Source: Burkholderiaceae bacterium (GTDB lineage Bacteria > Pseudomonadota > Gammaproteobacteria > Burkholderiales > Burkholderiaceae). Taken from it: DNA of 5,169 bases. Below, one piece after another: positions 1 to 5,169 of the stretch. Numbering within the stretch: position 1 is the stretch's first letter; each line of letters opens with the position of its first letter. Below the pieces are notes generated by a model that searched no databases, was not told where the DNA came from, and saw only the letters and a program-made list of their open reading frames with translations. Where the stretch lies: positions 1 through 5,169 of the forward strand of contig JAKONL010000615.1 of assembly GCA_022701965.1 (NCBI GenBank), given 5' to 3'. Both the position numbers and the translations under genes were made by a program.

Positions 1-1243
1 CGCGCAGGCTGCCGCCGGCGCCGCCGAGGAACAGCACGCTGCACAGCGACGGCCCGCAGTTCTCGCCGATGCGCTCGACGATGCGGCGCACCTCCTCAGG
101 CATCGGCTGCTCGACCGGGCGCAGCGCCTCGTCAAGCACGTACCACTGCGCGTGCTCGCCGGTGGTCGACGTCATCAGGAGGCGCAGGCCGGGTCGGGCG
201 ACACCCTCTTCCCAGCGCTCGATGATCGACAGCGGATCGGCGATGTCGGTGCCGCCCCAGCCGTCGCCCGGATTCGCGACCTGGAAATAGCGCCCCGGCG
301 TCGACTTGCGTCCGTGCATGCGGATGCCCGAAGCCGGCATGTCGAGGCAGCGCCCGGCCTGATGCTCGGTCAGCACGCCGGTGATGTGGTCGTCGACCAC
401 CACCACCTCGTCGGCCACGCCCGCGAACTGCCGCGCGAAGATGCCGACTGCCGCAGAACCGCAGCCCACGCGCATGCGCTGCTCCTCGACGCCGTTGACG
501 ATCGGGGCGCGGCCGGCCTGCACGACCAGATTCGCGCCGCCGTCGATGGTGCATTCGACCGGCTGCTTGTTGCCGAGCTTCTGCATCAGCTCGACCGTCA
601 TGCGGCCTTCCTTCTTGCTGCCGCCGGTGAGGTGGTGCACACCGCCGAGCGACAGCATCTGCGAGCCGTATTCGGCCGTGGTCACATGGCCGACGACCTC
701 ACCGCGGTAGCGCACGTTGGCTTGTTCGGCGCCGAGGAAGCGGTCGGTGTCGATCTTCACCTTGAAGCTGCAGTAGCTGAAGATGCCTTCGGTGACGACG
801 GTGACCATGTCGACTCCCCGGGCCTGCGAGCCGACGATGAATGGCGCGGGCTTGTAGTCGGGATAGGTGGTCGACGAACCGACGCCGGTCACGAAGATGG
901 CGTCGGCTTGCAGCAGGTCGCCGCGCCAGGCCGGTGCGTTGCCGTCCTTCGCATCCTCCCCGCCGGCGCGCAAGAACGGCACCAACGCCGGCTCATCGGC
1001 CGCGAGCTCGCGTCGCAGCAACACGACCGGGTCGACACGCACCAGCACGCCGTCGCGGTTCGCGTACCGGTCGCAGGCACCGGTGCGACCGTCCGAGATC
1101 TGGCAAAGCACCGGGCAGGCATTGCACTCGACCTTGGCGACGCTCATGCGGTCGTTGCGCGGCGGTGCCTTGCCGAGGCCGATGTCGGCGTTCGGCGGCA
1201 GGTCCATCGCGGGCAATCCGTCGGTCTTGGTGTGTTCGGTCAT
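1..1243 (-). CDS. hnr: 6-hydroxynicotinate reductase, N-terminal 414 residues (3' end beyond window)
   Basis: Likely reduces 6-hydroxynicotinate to 1,4,5,6-tetrahydro-6-oxonicotinate, the dearomatising step of reductive nicotinate catabolism; in Eubacterium barkeri this enzyme is a ferredoxin-dependent iron-sulfur protein. I translated the minus strand by hand and found no stop through 414 codons. The N-terminal region has Cys40-x2-Cys43-x3-Cys47-x9-Cys57 (CNACPVLCQISDGRTGACDR), a plausible [4Fe-4S] ligand set. Further cysteines lie at 158, 231, 261, 299, 396 and 401. Other stretches I associate with this family are DDHITGVLTEHQAGRCLDMP (about 284-303) and NPGDGWGGTDIADP (about 325-338). The ATG at 1243 is the only possible upstream start, because an in-frame TGA lies 24 nt before it (1270..1268). 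No good Shine-Dalgarno precedes it. It is divergent from fpr-tetR-ena, and the enamidase nearby strongly supports the call. The name rests on recalled family resemblance, not on a search. Confidence 0.8.
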   Translation of the reverse strand, partial: MTEHTKTDGLPAMDLPPNADIGLGKAPPRNDRMSVAKVECNACPVLCQISDGRTGACDRYANRDGVLVRVDPVVLLRRELAADEPALVPFLRAGGEDAKDGNAPAWRGDLLQADAIFVTGVGSSTTYPDYKPAPFIVGSQARGVDMVTVVTEGIFSYCSFKVKIDTDRFLGAEQANVRYRGEVVGHVTTAEYGSQMLSLGGVHHLTGGSKKEGRMTVELMQKLGNKQPVECTIDGGANLVVQAGRAPIVNGVEEQRMRVGCGSAAVGIFARQFAGVADEVVVVDDHITGVLTEHQAGRCLDMPASGIRMHGRKSTPGRYFQVANPGDGWGGTDIADPLSIIERWEEGVARPGLRLLMTSTTGEHAQWYVLDEALRPVEQPMPEEVRRIVERIGENCGPSLCSVLFLGGAGGSLR

Positions 1244-1477
1244 CGTGGTTCGTCGTGGCCCATCGGTTCATCGCACCTCGCGGCACACGAGACGCCTGCA
1301 ACGAACATGCCAGCATCACCCTTGTGCGCGATTTGTCAGATGTGTAGCATCCGCTCCACGTTCATGTGGTGTTCACTACATAGAATGCCTGCAATGTAGC
1401 GACGCGGCCCAATGCTTGCATGGGTGTTTTCCCAGAGCGGGACAATCTCGCCCGGTCTTCTTTCCTGCGAATCGTCC
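1244..1477. promoter_or_regulatory. Divergent hnr / fpr-tetR-ena promoter region
   Basis: This 234-bp non-coding stretch separates the two divergent start codons, so it must carry the hnr promoter and, if the plus-strand genes form one unit, the fpr-tetR-ena promoter. Its middle (about 1330-1400) is less GC-rich than the flanking genes and holds several ATGT(A/G)G-type half-sites: 1364-1369 plus, 1376-1381 minus and 1394-1399 plus, with a looser ATGTGTAG at 1340-1347. TAGAAT at 1381-1386 is one mismatch from the sigma70 -10 consensus on the plus strand, but I see no matching -35 hexamer at normal spacing. The promoters themselves are therefore not resolved, and activator dependence is possible. 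Confidence 0.6.
1364..1381. promoter_or_regulatory. Candidate operator, imperfect 18-bp palindrome
   Basis: ATGTGGTGTTCACTACAT is palindromic in 7 of 9 base pairs; only the fifth pair and the central pair fail. A further ATGTAG at 1394-1399 pairs with the right arm (CTACAT, 1376-1381) as a second inverted repeat with a 12-bp spacer. Size and symmetry suit a dimeric TetR-family repressor, and the TetR gene of this cluster is transcribed away from here. That this TetR binds here is inference. A GntR- or LysR-type regulator encoded elsewhere is an alternative. Confidence 0.4.
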
Positions 1478-2251
1478 ATGAGTGCATTCAACGAAGAGCG
1501 TGTCCTTTCCGTCCATCACTGGACCGATCGCCTGTTCACTTTCACCACCACCCGCGACCCGTCGCTGCGCTTCTCCAACGGCCATTTCACGATGATCGGA
1601 CTGCGGGTCAACGGCAAGCCGCTGCTGCGCGCCTACAGCATCGCCAGCGCCAACTACGAGGAGTACCTCGAGTTCCTGAGCATCAAGGTCGACGACGGCC
1701 CGCTCACCTCGCGCCTGCAGCACATCCGGGTCGGCGACAGCATCATCGTGGGCCGCAAGCCCACCGGCACGCTGCTGATCGACTACACACTGCCCGGCAA
1801 GCGCTTGTACCTGTTCGGCACCGGCACCGGCCTCGCACCGTTCATGAGCATCATCCGCGACCCCGAGACCTACGAGAAGTTCGACAAGGTCATTCTGGTG
1901 CACGGCGTGCGTCAGATCGACGAGCTGGCCTATCACGACCTGGTCACCGATCACCTGCCCAGGCACGAGCTGCTCGGCGAGATGATCGCCAATCGATTGC
2001 TTTACTACCCGACCGTGACGCGCGAGGATTTCCGCAACATGGGGCGCATCACCGAGTTGGTCGAGAGCAACAAGCTCACCGACGATCTCGGACTGCCGCC
2101 TATCAACGCCGCCGAGGACCGCGTGATGCTGTGCGGCAGCCCGGGCATGCTGTTCGACCTGAAACACATGCTCGAAGCCAGGGGATTCAACGAAGGCAAC
2201 ACCTCGACCCCCGGCGACTTCGTCGTCGAGCGGGCCTTCGCCGAAAAATGA
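1478..2251 (+). CDS. fpr: Ferredoxin-NADP(+) reductase
   Basis: Cytoplasmic FAD flavoprotein of 257 residues that moves electrons between NADPH and ferredoxin or flavodoxin. The FAD-binding domain (about 1-105) has R51-A-Y-S54, the RxYS flavin motif, and GPLTSRL at 74-80. The NADP-binding domain has GTGTGLAP at 114-121, VHGVR at 141-145 and LCGSPGM at 218-224. The tail FVVERAFAEK resembles the bacterial subclass that includes Rhodobacter and Azotobacter Fpr, and the length is normal. The frame is also open from an ATG at 1412, but family members begin near MSAFNEERVLSV, so I chose 1478; no strong Shine-Dalgarno precedes it. It is followed after 13 bp by tetR and then ena, as in one transcript. 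In this setting it probably reduces the ferredoxin that feeds the divergent 6-hydroxynicotinate reductase (inference). A general redox role remains possible. The enzyme identity is secure. Confidence 0.95.
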   Translation: MSAFNEERVLSVHHWTDRLFTFTTTRDPSLRFSNGHFTMIGLRVNGKPLLRAYSIASANYEEYLEFLSIKVDDGPLTSRLQHIRVGDSIIVGRKPTGTLLIDYTLPGKRLYLFGTGTGLAPFMSIIRDPETYEKFDKVILVHGVRQIDELAYHDLVTDHLPRHELLGEMIANRLLYYPTVTREDFRNMGRITELVESNKLTDDLGLPPINAAEDRVMLCGSPGMLFDLKHMLEARGFNEGNTSTPGDFVVERAFAEK

Positions 2252-2264
2252 GTCGTGCCTGATC

Positions 2265-3017
2265 GTGGCCAGCCGCACCGCCACCAAACCCCAGCGCAAG
2301 ACCGGCGTGCGCGAGGCGTCCGCGCAGGCCACGCGCGACGCGATCCTTAAGGCTGCGACCAAAGTGTTCGCGAAGTACGGCTACGACGGCGGCAGCGTCG
2401 AGAAGATCTCGAAGGCTGCCAAGTCGGTCGACAGGATGATCTATTACTACTTCGGCAGCAAGGAAGGCCTCTTCATCGCGGTACTCGAAGGCATCTACCA
2501 GCGCATGGACGACGCCGAGGCCGCGCTGGCCATTGACGTCGCGAAGCCGGTCGAGGCGCTGACGGCCGTGATCCGCTTCGTGCTCGGCTACTACCGCAAG
2601 AACCCCGAGTTCGTCACGCTGCTCAACATCGAGAACCTGCACCAAGGCCGGCATATCGCCAAGTCACTGCGGGCGCGCGAGTACTCGTCGCAGGCCCTGA
2701 CGATCATCGGGAACATCTTGCAGAGCGGCGCACGCCAGGGCCTGTTTCGCAGCACGCCGGTCGCACGCGACGTCTACCTGCTGATTGCCGCCACGGGCTA
2801 CTTCTACACGGCCAACCGCCACACGCTCACGGCCTTCCTCGGCGAGCCGATGGCGTCACCCGAAGCGGTCGCGCACTGGCAGGATTTCGTGATCGAGACC
2901 GTGCTGCGCACGGTGCGCGCCGACGGACCGCATCCAGACACATCCACCCACGAGGACATCACATGGCAGAAATCGCAACCGGCGAGAAGTCGGGCAAGGT
3001 CGTCATCCGGAACATAG
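2265..3017 (+). CDS. TetR-family transcriptional regulator
   Basis: One-component DNA-binding regulator of 250 residues, probably a dimeric repressor relieved by a pathway ligand. The N-terminal TetR domain spans about 22-70: TRDAILKAATKVFAKYGYDG is the first helix region, and SVEKISKAAKSVDRMIYYYF (44-63) is the helix-turn-helix, followed by GSKEGLF. Residues 71-220 form the all-helical ligand-binding and dimerisation domain, with NPEFVTLLNIENLHQGRHI (113-131) its most distinctive stretch. The start is a GTG at 2265 with no clear Shine-Dalgarno, 13 nt after the fpr stop, so translational coupling is likely; a second in-frame GTG lies at codon 15. The last 19 residues, with a basic, serine-rich end (RSRARSSSGT), are encoded where the gene overlaps ena by 55 nt and look like tail extension rather than fold. 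Context makes it the candidate regulator of the nicotinate genes; NicS, the nicotinate repressor of Pseudomonas, is also TetR-type, but orthology is not shown. Confidence 0.92.
   Translation: MASRTATKPQRKTGVREASAQATRDAILKAATKVFAKYGYDGGSVEKISKAAKSVDRMIYYYFGSKEGLFIAVLEGIYQRMDDAEAALAIDVAKPVEALTAVIRFVLGYYRKNPEFVTLLNIENLHQGRHIAKSLRAREYSSQALTIIGNILQSGARQGLFRSTPVARDVYLLIAATGYFYTANRHTLTAFLGEPMASPEAVAHWQDFVIETVLRTVRADGPHPDTSTHEDITWQKSQPARSRARSSSGT
2952..2956 (+). promoter_or_regulatory. Ribosome binding site of the enamidase gene
   Basis: GAGGA ends 6 nt before the ATG at 2963 and is the clearest Shine-Dalgarno in the window. It lies inside the tetR coding sequence and fixes the ena start, which sets the 55-nt overlap between the two genes. 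Confidence 0.7.
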
Positions 3018-4162
3018 GGCTGCTGCTCTCGGGCGACATCGACCGGCCCATCCTGGACGCCGACACCATCGTCGTGCAGGACGGCCTGATCGTCGCGTTC
3101 GGCAAGGAGAAAGACTGCGACACCGACGGCGCGAAGACCGTCGTCGATTGCCGCCGGACGTGCGTCGCGCCAGGCCTGATCGACAGCCACGTGCACCCAG
3201 TCTTCGGCGACTGGACGCCGCGCCAGAGCCAGCTCGGCTGGATCGATTCGACGATGAACGGCGGCGTGACGACGATGATCTCGGCCGGCGAAGTGCACCT
3301 GCCCGGCCGTCCGAAGGATATCGTCGGCCTGAAGGCGCTGGCCATCACCGCACAGCGCGCCTACGACAACTTCCGCCCGAGCGGCGTGAAGGTGCTGGCG
3401 GGCGCGCCGGTGATCGAGAAAGGCATGGTCGAGAGCGATTTCAAGGAGCTGGCCGAAGCGGGCGTGCGCCTGCTGGGCGAGGTCGGCCTGGGCTCGGTGA
3501 AGGCAGGCTACGAGGCCAAGGAGATGGTGGCCTGGGCGCGCAAGCACGGCATCCAGAGCACGATCCACACCGGCGGGCCGTCAATACCGGGCTCCGGGCT
3601 GATCGACAAGGACGTGGTGCTCGAAGCCGACGCCGACATCATCGGCCACATCAACGGCGGCCATACCTCGCTGCCCGAGGCGCATGTCTGCGAGCTGTGC
3701 GAAAAATCGTCCCGCGCGATCGAGATCGTGCACAACGGCAACGAGAAAACGGCCATCGCCGCGGCCCGCGCGGCGATCGAGCTCAGGTGCCCGCACCGCG
3801 TGATCCTCGGTACCGACGGCCCGGCCGGCTCGGGCGTGCAGCCCTTGGGCATCCTGCGCATGGTGGCATTCATCTCGGCGTTCGCGAACATCCCGCCGGA
3901 GCAGGTGTTCTGCTTCGCGACAGGCAACACGGCGCGCATCCGGGCGCTGAATTGCGGACTGATCGAGGTTGGCCGCGACGCCGATTTTGTCTTCATGGAC
4001 CGCGCACAGCATTCGCCGGCTGCCGGGTTGCTTGAAAGCGTGGCACTGGGCGACATTCCGGGCGTCGGCATGGTGATGATCGACGGGTTGATTCGCTGCG
4101 GCCGCAGCCGCAACACGCCGCCCGCGACCGACGTGCCCGTGGTGGTCGCGGCGACACACTGA
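2963..4162 (+). CDS. ena: Enamidase (metal-dependent amidohydrolase)
   Basis: Likely hydrolyses 1,4,5,6-tetrahydro-6-oxonicotinate to 2-formylglutarate plus ammonia, opening the ring made by Hnr. The product has 399 residues, close to the E. barkeri enzyme. From memory that protein shares many segments seen here: IRNIGLLLSGDI (15-26), PGLIDSHVH (70-78), GGVTTMISAG (100-109), PGRPKD (114-119), GEVGLG (172-177), HTGGPSIPGS (202-211), HINGG (229-233), GDIPG (363-367) and the C-terminal SRNTPPA (382-388). Amidohydrolase metal ligands are all in place: H76 and H78 (HxH), E173 as probable bridging carboxylate, H202, H229 and D285 (GTDGPAGSG). There is no signal peptide, so it is cytoplasmic. The start is set by GAGGA at 2952-2956. 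It overlaps tetR and is the last gene of the fpr-tetR-ena unit. Another cyclic amidase is the alternative, but hnr next door argues for enamidase. Confidence 0.88.
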   Translation: MAEIATGEKSGKVVIRNIGLLLSGDIDRPILDADTIVVQDGLIVAFGKEKDCDTDGAKTVVDCRRTCVAPGLIDSHVHPVFGDWTPRQSQLGWIDSTMNGGVTTMISAGEVHLPGRPKDIVGLKALAITAQRAYDNFRPSGVKVLAGAPVIEKGMVESDFKELAEAGVRLLGEVGLGSVKAGYEAKEMVAWARKHGIQSTIHTGGPSIPGSGLIDKDVVLEADADIIGHINGGHTSLPEAHVCELCEKSSRAIEIVHNGNEKTAIAAARAAIELRCPHRVILGTDGPAGSGVQPLGILRMVAFISAFANIPPEQVFCFATGNTARIRALNCGLIEVGRDADFVFMDRAQHSPAAGLLESVALGDIPGVGMVMIDGLIRCGRSRNTPPATDVPVVVAATH

Positions 4163-4304
4163 AGCGTTTGGTCCGTTTTCCCGGTTATCCGCATCGGGAC
4201 TGCCTTGTGCGAAGTGAAGGTAGCGACGACCAGGAACTGTGGTCCGCGCAGCCTATCGGACAGTCGCTCTCATTTCTTGGCCAGCCGGCGTGAGCCGGGA
4301 TTTC

Positions 4305-4332
4305 GCACCCGTCACGCTGCTCGTGAGGGTGC
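4305..4332. terminator. Hairpin downstream of ena, possible terminator
   Basis: Arms GCACCC(g)TCACG and CGTGAGGGTGC pair over 11 bp with a single bulged G and a 5-nt loop (CTGCT). It is the strongest stem seen after the ena stop, which lies 142 nt upstream. No T-run follows, so it is not a classic intrinsic terminator. It could mark the 3' end of the transcript or simply be an inverted repeat. A smaller 5-bp stem, CCGGC-GTGA-GCCGG, lies just before it at 4285-4298. Confidence 0.3.
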
Positions 4333-4471
4333 CCAGCTTGTACATGATCCACCGGGACGTGCCGGCCAAGGATTGGGGCAAGTCTTTGGACTGGACGACC
4401 GATGGAACCCGCAAGTTCCGTCCTGCCGCGGATCGTCGCCCGGCGGCGCTCACAATCCGAGTCAAGGTCGG

Positions 4472-4498
4472 CCGATCGATCCGATCGATCCGATCGAG
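4472..4498. repeat. Three tandem copies of a 9-bp unit
   Basis: CCGATCGAT occurs at 4472-4480 and 4481-4489, and a third copy ending in G instead of T at 4490-4498. Each unit contains the palindrome CGATCG. The unit is a multiple of three, so in any frame it would encode a tripeptide repeat. No iteron-type replication context is visible, so slippage in non-selected DNA is the simplest reading. Confidence 0.7.
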
Positions 4499-4636
4499 TG
4501 GCGACACTACGCCCAGGCCTGCCCGCGTCCGCAACGGTGCGATGCCACGCCGACCGGTCCCTGAATCGGTGCTCTTCCGTTGGATGCCGTCGGCCCATGT
4601 CGGACGCGTCTTTGCGCGACGAGGCTTGGCATCGTG

Positions 4637-4822
4637 GAAGGACCGCATGGTCGAGATCAGCTGCAGCAATAACTGATTGGACGCCATGGAGAGCTGCCTG
4701 CCGAGCCGCGTCACGATATACGCCTTCGTCGCGCCCAGCAGCGACTGATCGACCGGAATCACAACCAGTTGGCAGGCATCGATCTCCTGGGCGACCGCGA
4801 AGGCGGCACCAAGAGCGGCCGA
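4637..4822 (-). pseudogene. Fragment of a LysR-family regulator (C-terminal effector domain)
   Basis: On the minus strand about 62 codons read FAVAQEIDACQLVVIPVDQS, then LLGATKAYIVTRLGRQLSMA, then SNQLLLQLISTMRSF. This is the layout of the last part of a LysR substrate-binding domain: a (A/P)xxVAxEI..G.LV.(L/I)P(V/I) strand, a .VTR.GR.LS linker, and a closing helix. No N-terminal DNA-binding domain or start is present; the frame upstream of about 4822 loses the pattern shortly before the IS fragment that begins near 4868. Downstream of about 4637 the frame stays open to 4253 but no longer looks like protein, so the natural stop seems lost too. I infer a dead remnant, probably disrupted by the IS element. 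The family call comes from pattern recall only. Confidence 0.45.
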
Positions 4823-4867
4823 ACAATACCTGTCATCGCACTGAGCAGGTAATGCGTTCGACGTCGC

Positions 4868-5014
4868 ATGAGCGGTAAGAAAGAGATCAATTCAGCGCTT
4901 TGGAAGCGTCTGCAGCCAATGTTTCCGGTAGTGAAGCCTTCACCTCAGGCAGGGCGTCCTCGCCTGGACGACTAGCTTGCCCTCAACGGCGTCCTCTTCG
5001 TGCTGCGCACAGGC
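4868..5014 (+). mobile_element. IS5-family transposase remnant, N-terminal part with internal stop
   Basis: From the ATG at 4868 the frame reads MSGKKEINSALWKRLQPMFP, then VVKPSPQAGRPRLDD, a TAG stop at 4973-4975, then LALNGVLFVLRTG. This is the N-terminal (DUF4096-like) region of IS5-group transposases, which typically run LW..L.PLLP...P...GGRPR.DDR.ALNGILFVLRTGIPW. The TAG replaces the usual Arg codon after DD. Similarity ends abruptly after RTG (about 5014), where PW..LP would be expected, and the DDE catalytic region is absent. The element is therefore dead twice over, by stop and by truncation. Its left inverted repeat should lie between about 4822 and 4868, but I could not define it. 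Confidence 0.75.
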
Positions 5015-5169
5015 GTAGGTGACGATCCTGACCCAATTCGTCAACTCGAGCGGGGTTGCCGAGCCACGGCGCAATGCGTCGAGCAAGTCCTCGCGATGGC
5101 GCCTGCGCTCCGGCTCGGTCTCGAAGAACAGCGACGCGCTGAGCTGGTCGAGGTCGCGCGATGCTTCCG
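4940..5169 (-). CDS. Unidentified protein, C-terminal end only, probably truncated by the IS fragment
   Basis: An open minus-strand frame of 76 codons enters from beyond the right edge and stops at TGA (4942..4940). The first part reads EASRDLDQLSASLFFETEPE, then RRRHREDLLDALRRGSATPL, then ELTNWVRIVTYA. It is charged, probably helical, and uses G/C-ending codons as real genes here do, so I take 5015-5169 as genuine coding sequence. From about 5014 the frame runs antisense through the IS5-type fragment (CAQHEEDAVEGKLVVQ...), so the last roughly 24 residues are probably not native. I do not recognise the family, and no membrane segment or catalytic motif is visible. It may be a pseudogene whose 3' end was replaced by the IS remnant. 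Confidence 0.45.
   Translation of the reverse strand, partial: EASRDLDQLSASLFFETEPERRRHREDLLDALRRGSATPLELTNWVRIVTYACAQHEEDAVEGKLVVQARTPCLR

Larger units (their letters stand above)
4163..4636. other. Stretch after ena without a recognisable gene
   Basis: About 470 bases. Several frames are open on both strands (for example minus 4253-4762 and plus 4239-4676), but none gives a protein I recognise, none has a convincing start with a ribosome binding site, and the codon pattern lacks the consistent G/C third positions of the upstream genes. It contains the hairpin at 4305-4332 and the 9-bp repeat at 4472-4498. It may be decayed coding sequence, since the next 350 bases contain gene and IS fragments. 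Confidence 0.5.

Noticed and set aside
152..1399. Long plus-strand open frame (415 codons) opposite hnr
   Set aside because: The translation is Ala/Arg/His/Asp-rich and matches nothing I know. The opposite strand in the same span gives a coherent cysteine-motif protein with family-like segments, so this is antisense openness caused by high GC.
1376..1399. CTACAT...ATGTAG as the main operator
   Set aside because: The arms are only 6 bp with a 12-bp spacer and no extension of symmetry, weaker than the 18-bp palindrome at 1364-1381, so it is noted only as an extra half-site.
1412..1477. Upstream in-frame ATG extending Fpr by 22 residues
   Set aside because: Family members start near MSAFNEERV, and the extension (MLAWVFSQSG...) looks like translated promoter DNA with no better ribosome binding site.
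1376..2362. Minus-strand open frame across fpr (328 codons)
   Set aside because: It is antisense to a fully recognisable Fpr, has a low-complexity Val/Ala/Asp/His composition, and covers the divergent promoter.
2804..3568. Minus-strand open frames antisense to tetR and ena (2804-3568, 3508-4194, 3581-4159)
   Set aside because: All lie opposite genes with clear motifs, including the amidohydrolase metal ligands, and none gives a recognisable protein.
4285..4298. CCGGC-GTGA-GCCGG inverted repeat as a terminator
   Set aside because: The stem is only 5 bp and is followed by GATTTCGC rather than a T-run; the neighbouring longer hairpin is the better candidate.
4185..4826. Minus-strand open frame of 213 codons
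   Set aside because: Arg/Asp-rich, without motifs, and out of frame with the LysR-like fragment on the same strand, which makes better sense.
1..5169. tRNA, rRNA, CRISPR array or riboswitch
   Set aside because: I saw no cloverleaf with a GTTCRA-type T-loop, no direct-repeat and spacer pattern, and no structured leader resembling a known riboswitch in the only sizeable upstream region (1244-1477).

Overview
GC-rich DNA with strong G/C preference at third codon positions, from a Gram-negative proteobacterium, most likely a betaproteobacterium of the Burkholderiales. The best taxonomic clue is the ferredoxin-NADP reductase, whose N-terminus (MSAFNEERVLSVHHWTDRLF) and C-terminus (VERAFAEK) look like the betaproteobacterial Fpr type as I remember it. 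No species can be named from the window.

Layout. (1) Positions 1-1243, minus strand: the N-terminal 414 residues of a 6-hydroxynicotinate reductase (Hnr), running off the left edge. (2) Positions 1244-1477: a 234-bp divergent promoter region with an imperfect 18-bp palindrome and related half-sites. (3) Positions 1478-4162, plus strand: a tight three-gene unit, ferredoxin-NADP reductase (fpr), a TetR-family regulator, and a metal-dependent amidohydrolase recognised as enamidase (Ena). The fpr-tetR gap is 13 bp, and tetR and ena overlap by 55 bp. (4) Positions 4163-5169: a poorly coding, decayed stretch. It holds a hairpin, a 9-bp triplicate repeat, a probable LysR C-terminal fragment (minus), an IS5-family transposase N-terminal fragment with an internal stop (plus), and the 3' end of an unidentified minus-strand gene that appears to be cut by the IS fragment.

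How the genes work together. Hnr and Ena are consecutive enzymes of the reductive nicotinate pathway known from the anaerobe Eubacterium barkeri: 6-hydroxynicotinate -> 1,4,5,6-tetrahydro-6-oxonicotinate (Hnr, ferredoxin-dependent) -> 2-formylglutarate + NH3 (Ena). A ferredoxin-NADP reductase beside them offers a plausible NADPH -> ferredoxin -> Hnr electron route, and the TetR protein is the natural candidate for pathway control. The nicotinate hydroxylase, the ferredoxin and the enzymes after 2-formylglutarate are not in the window and may lie beyond the left edge. The IS and LysR debris on the right suggests the edge of a rearranged or accessory segment.
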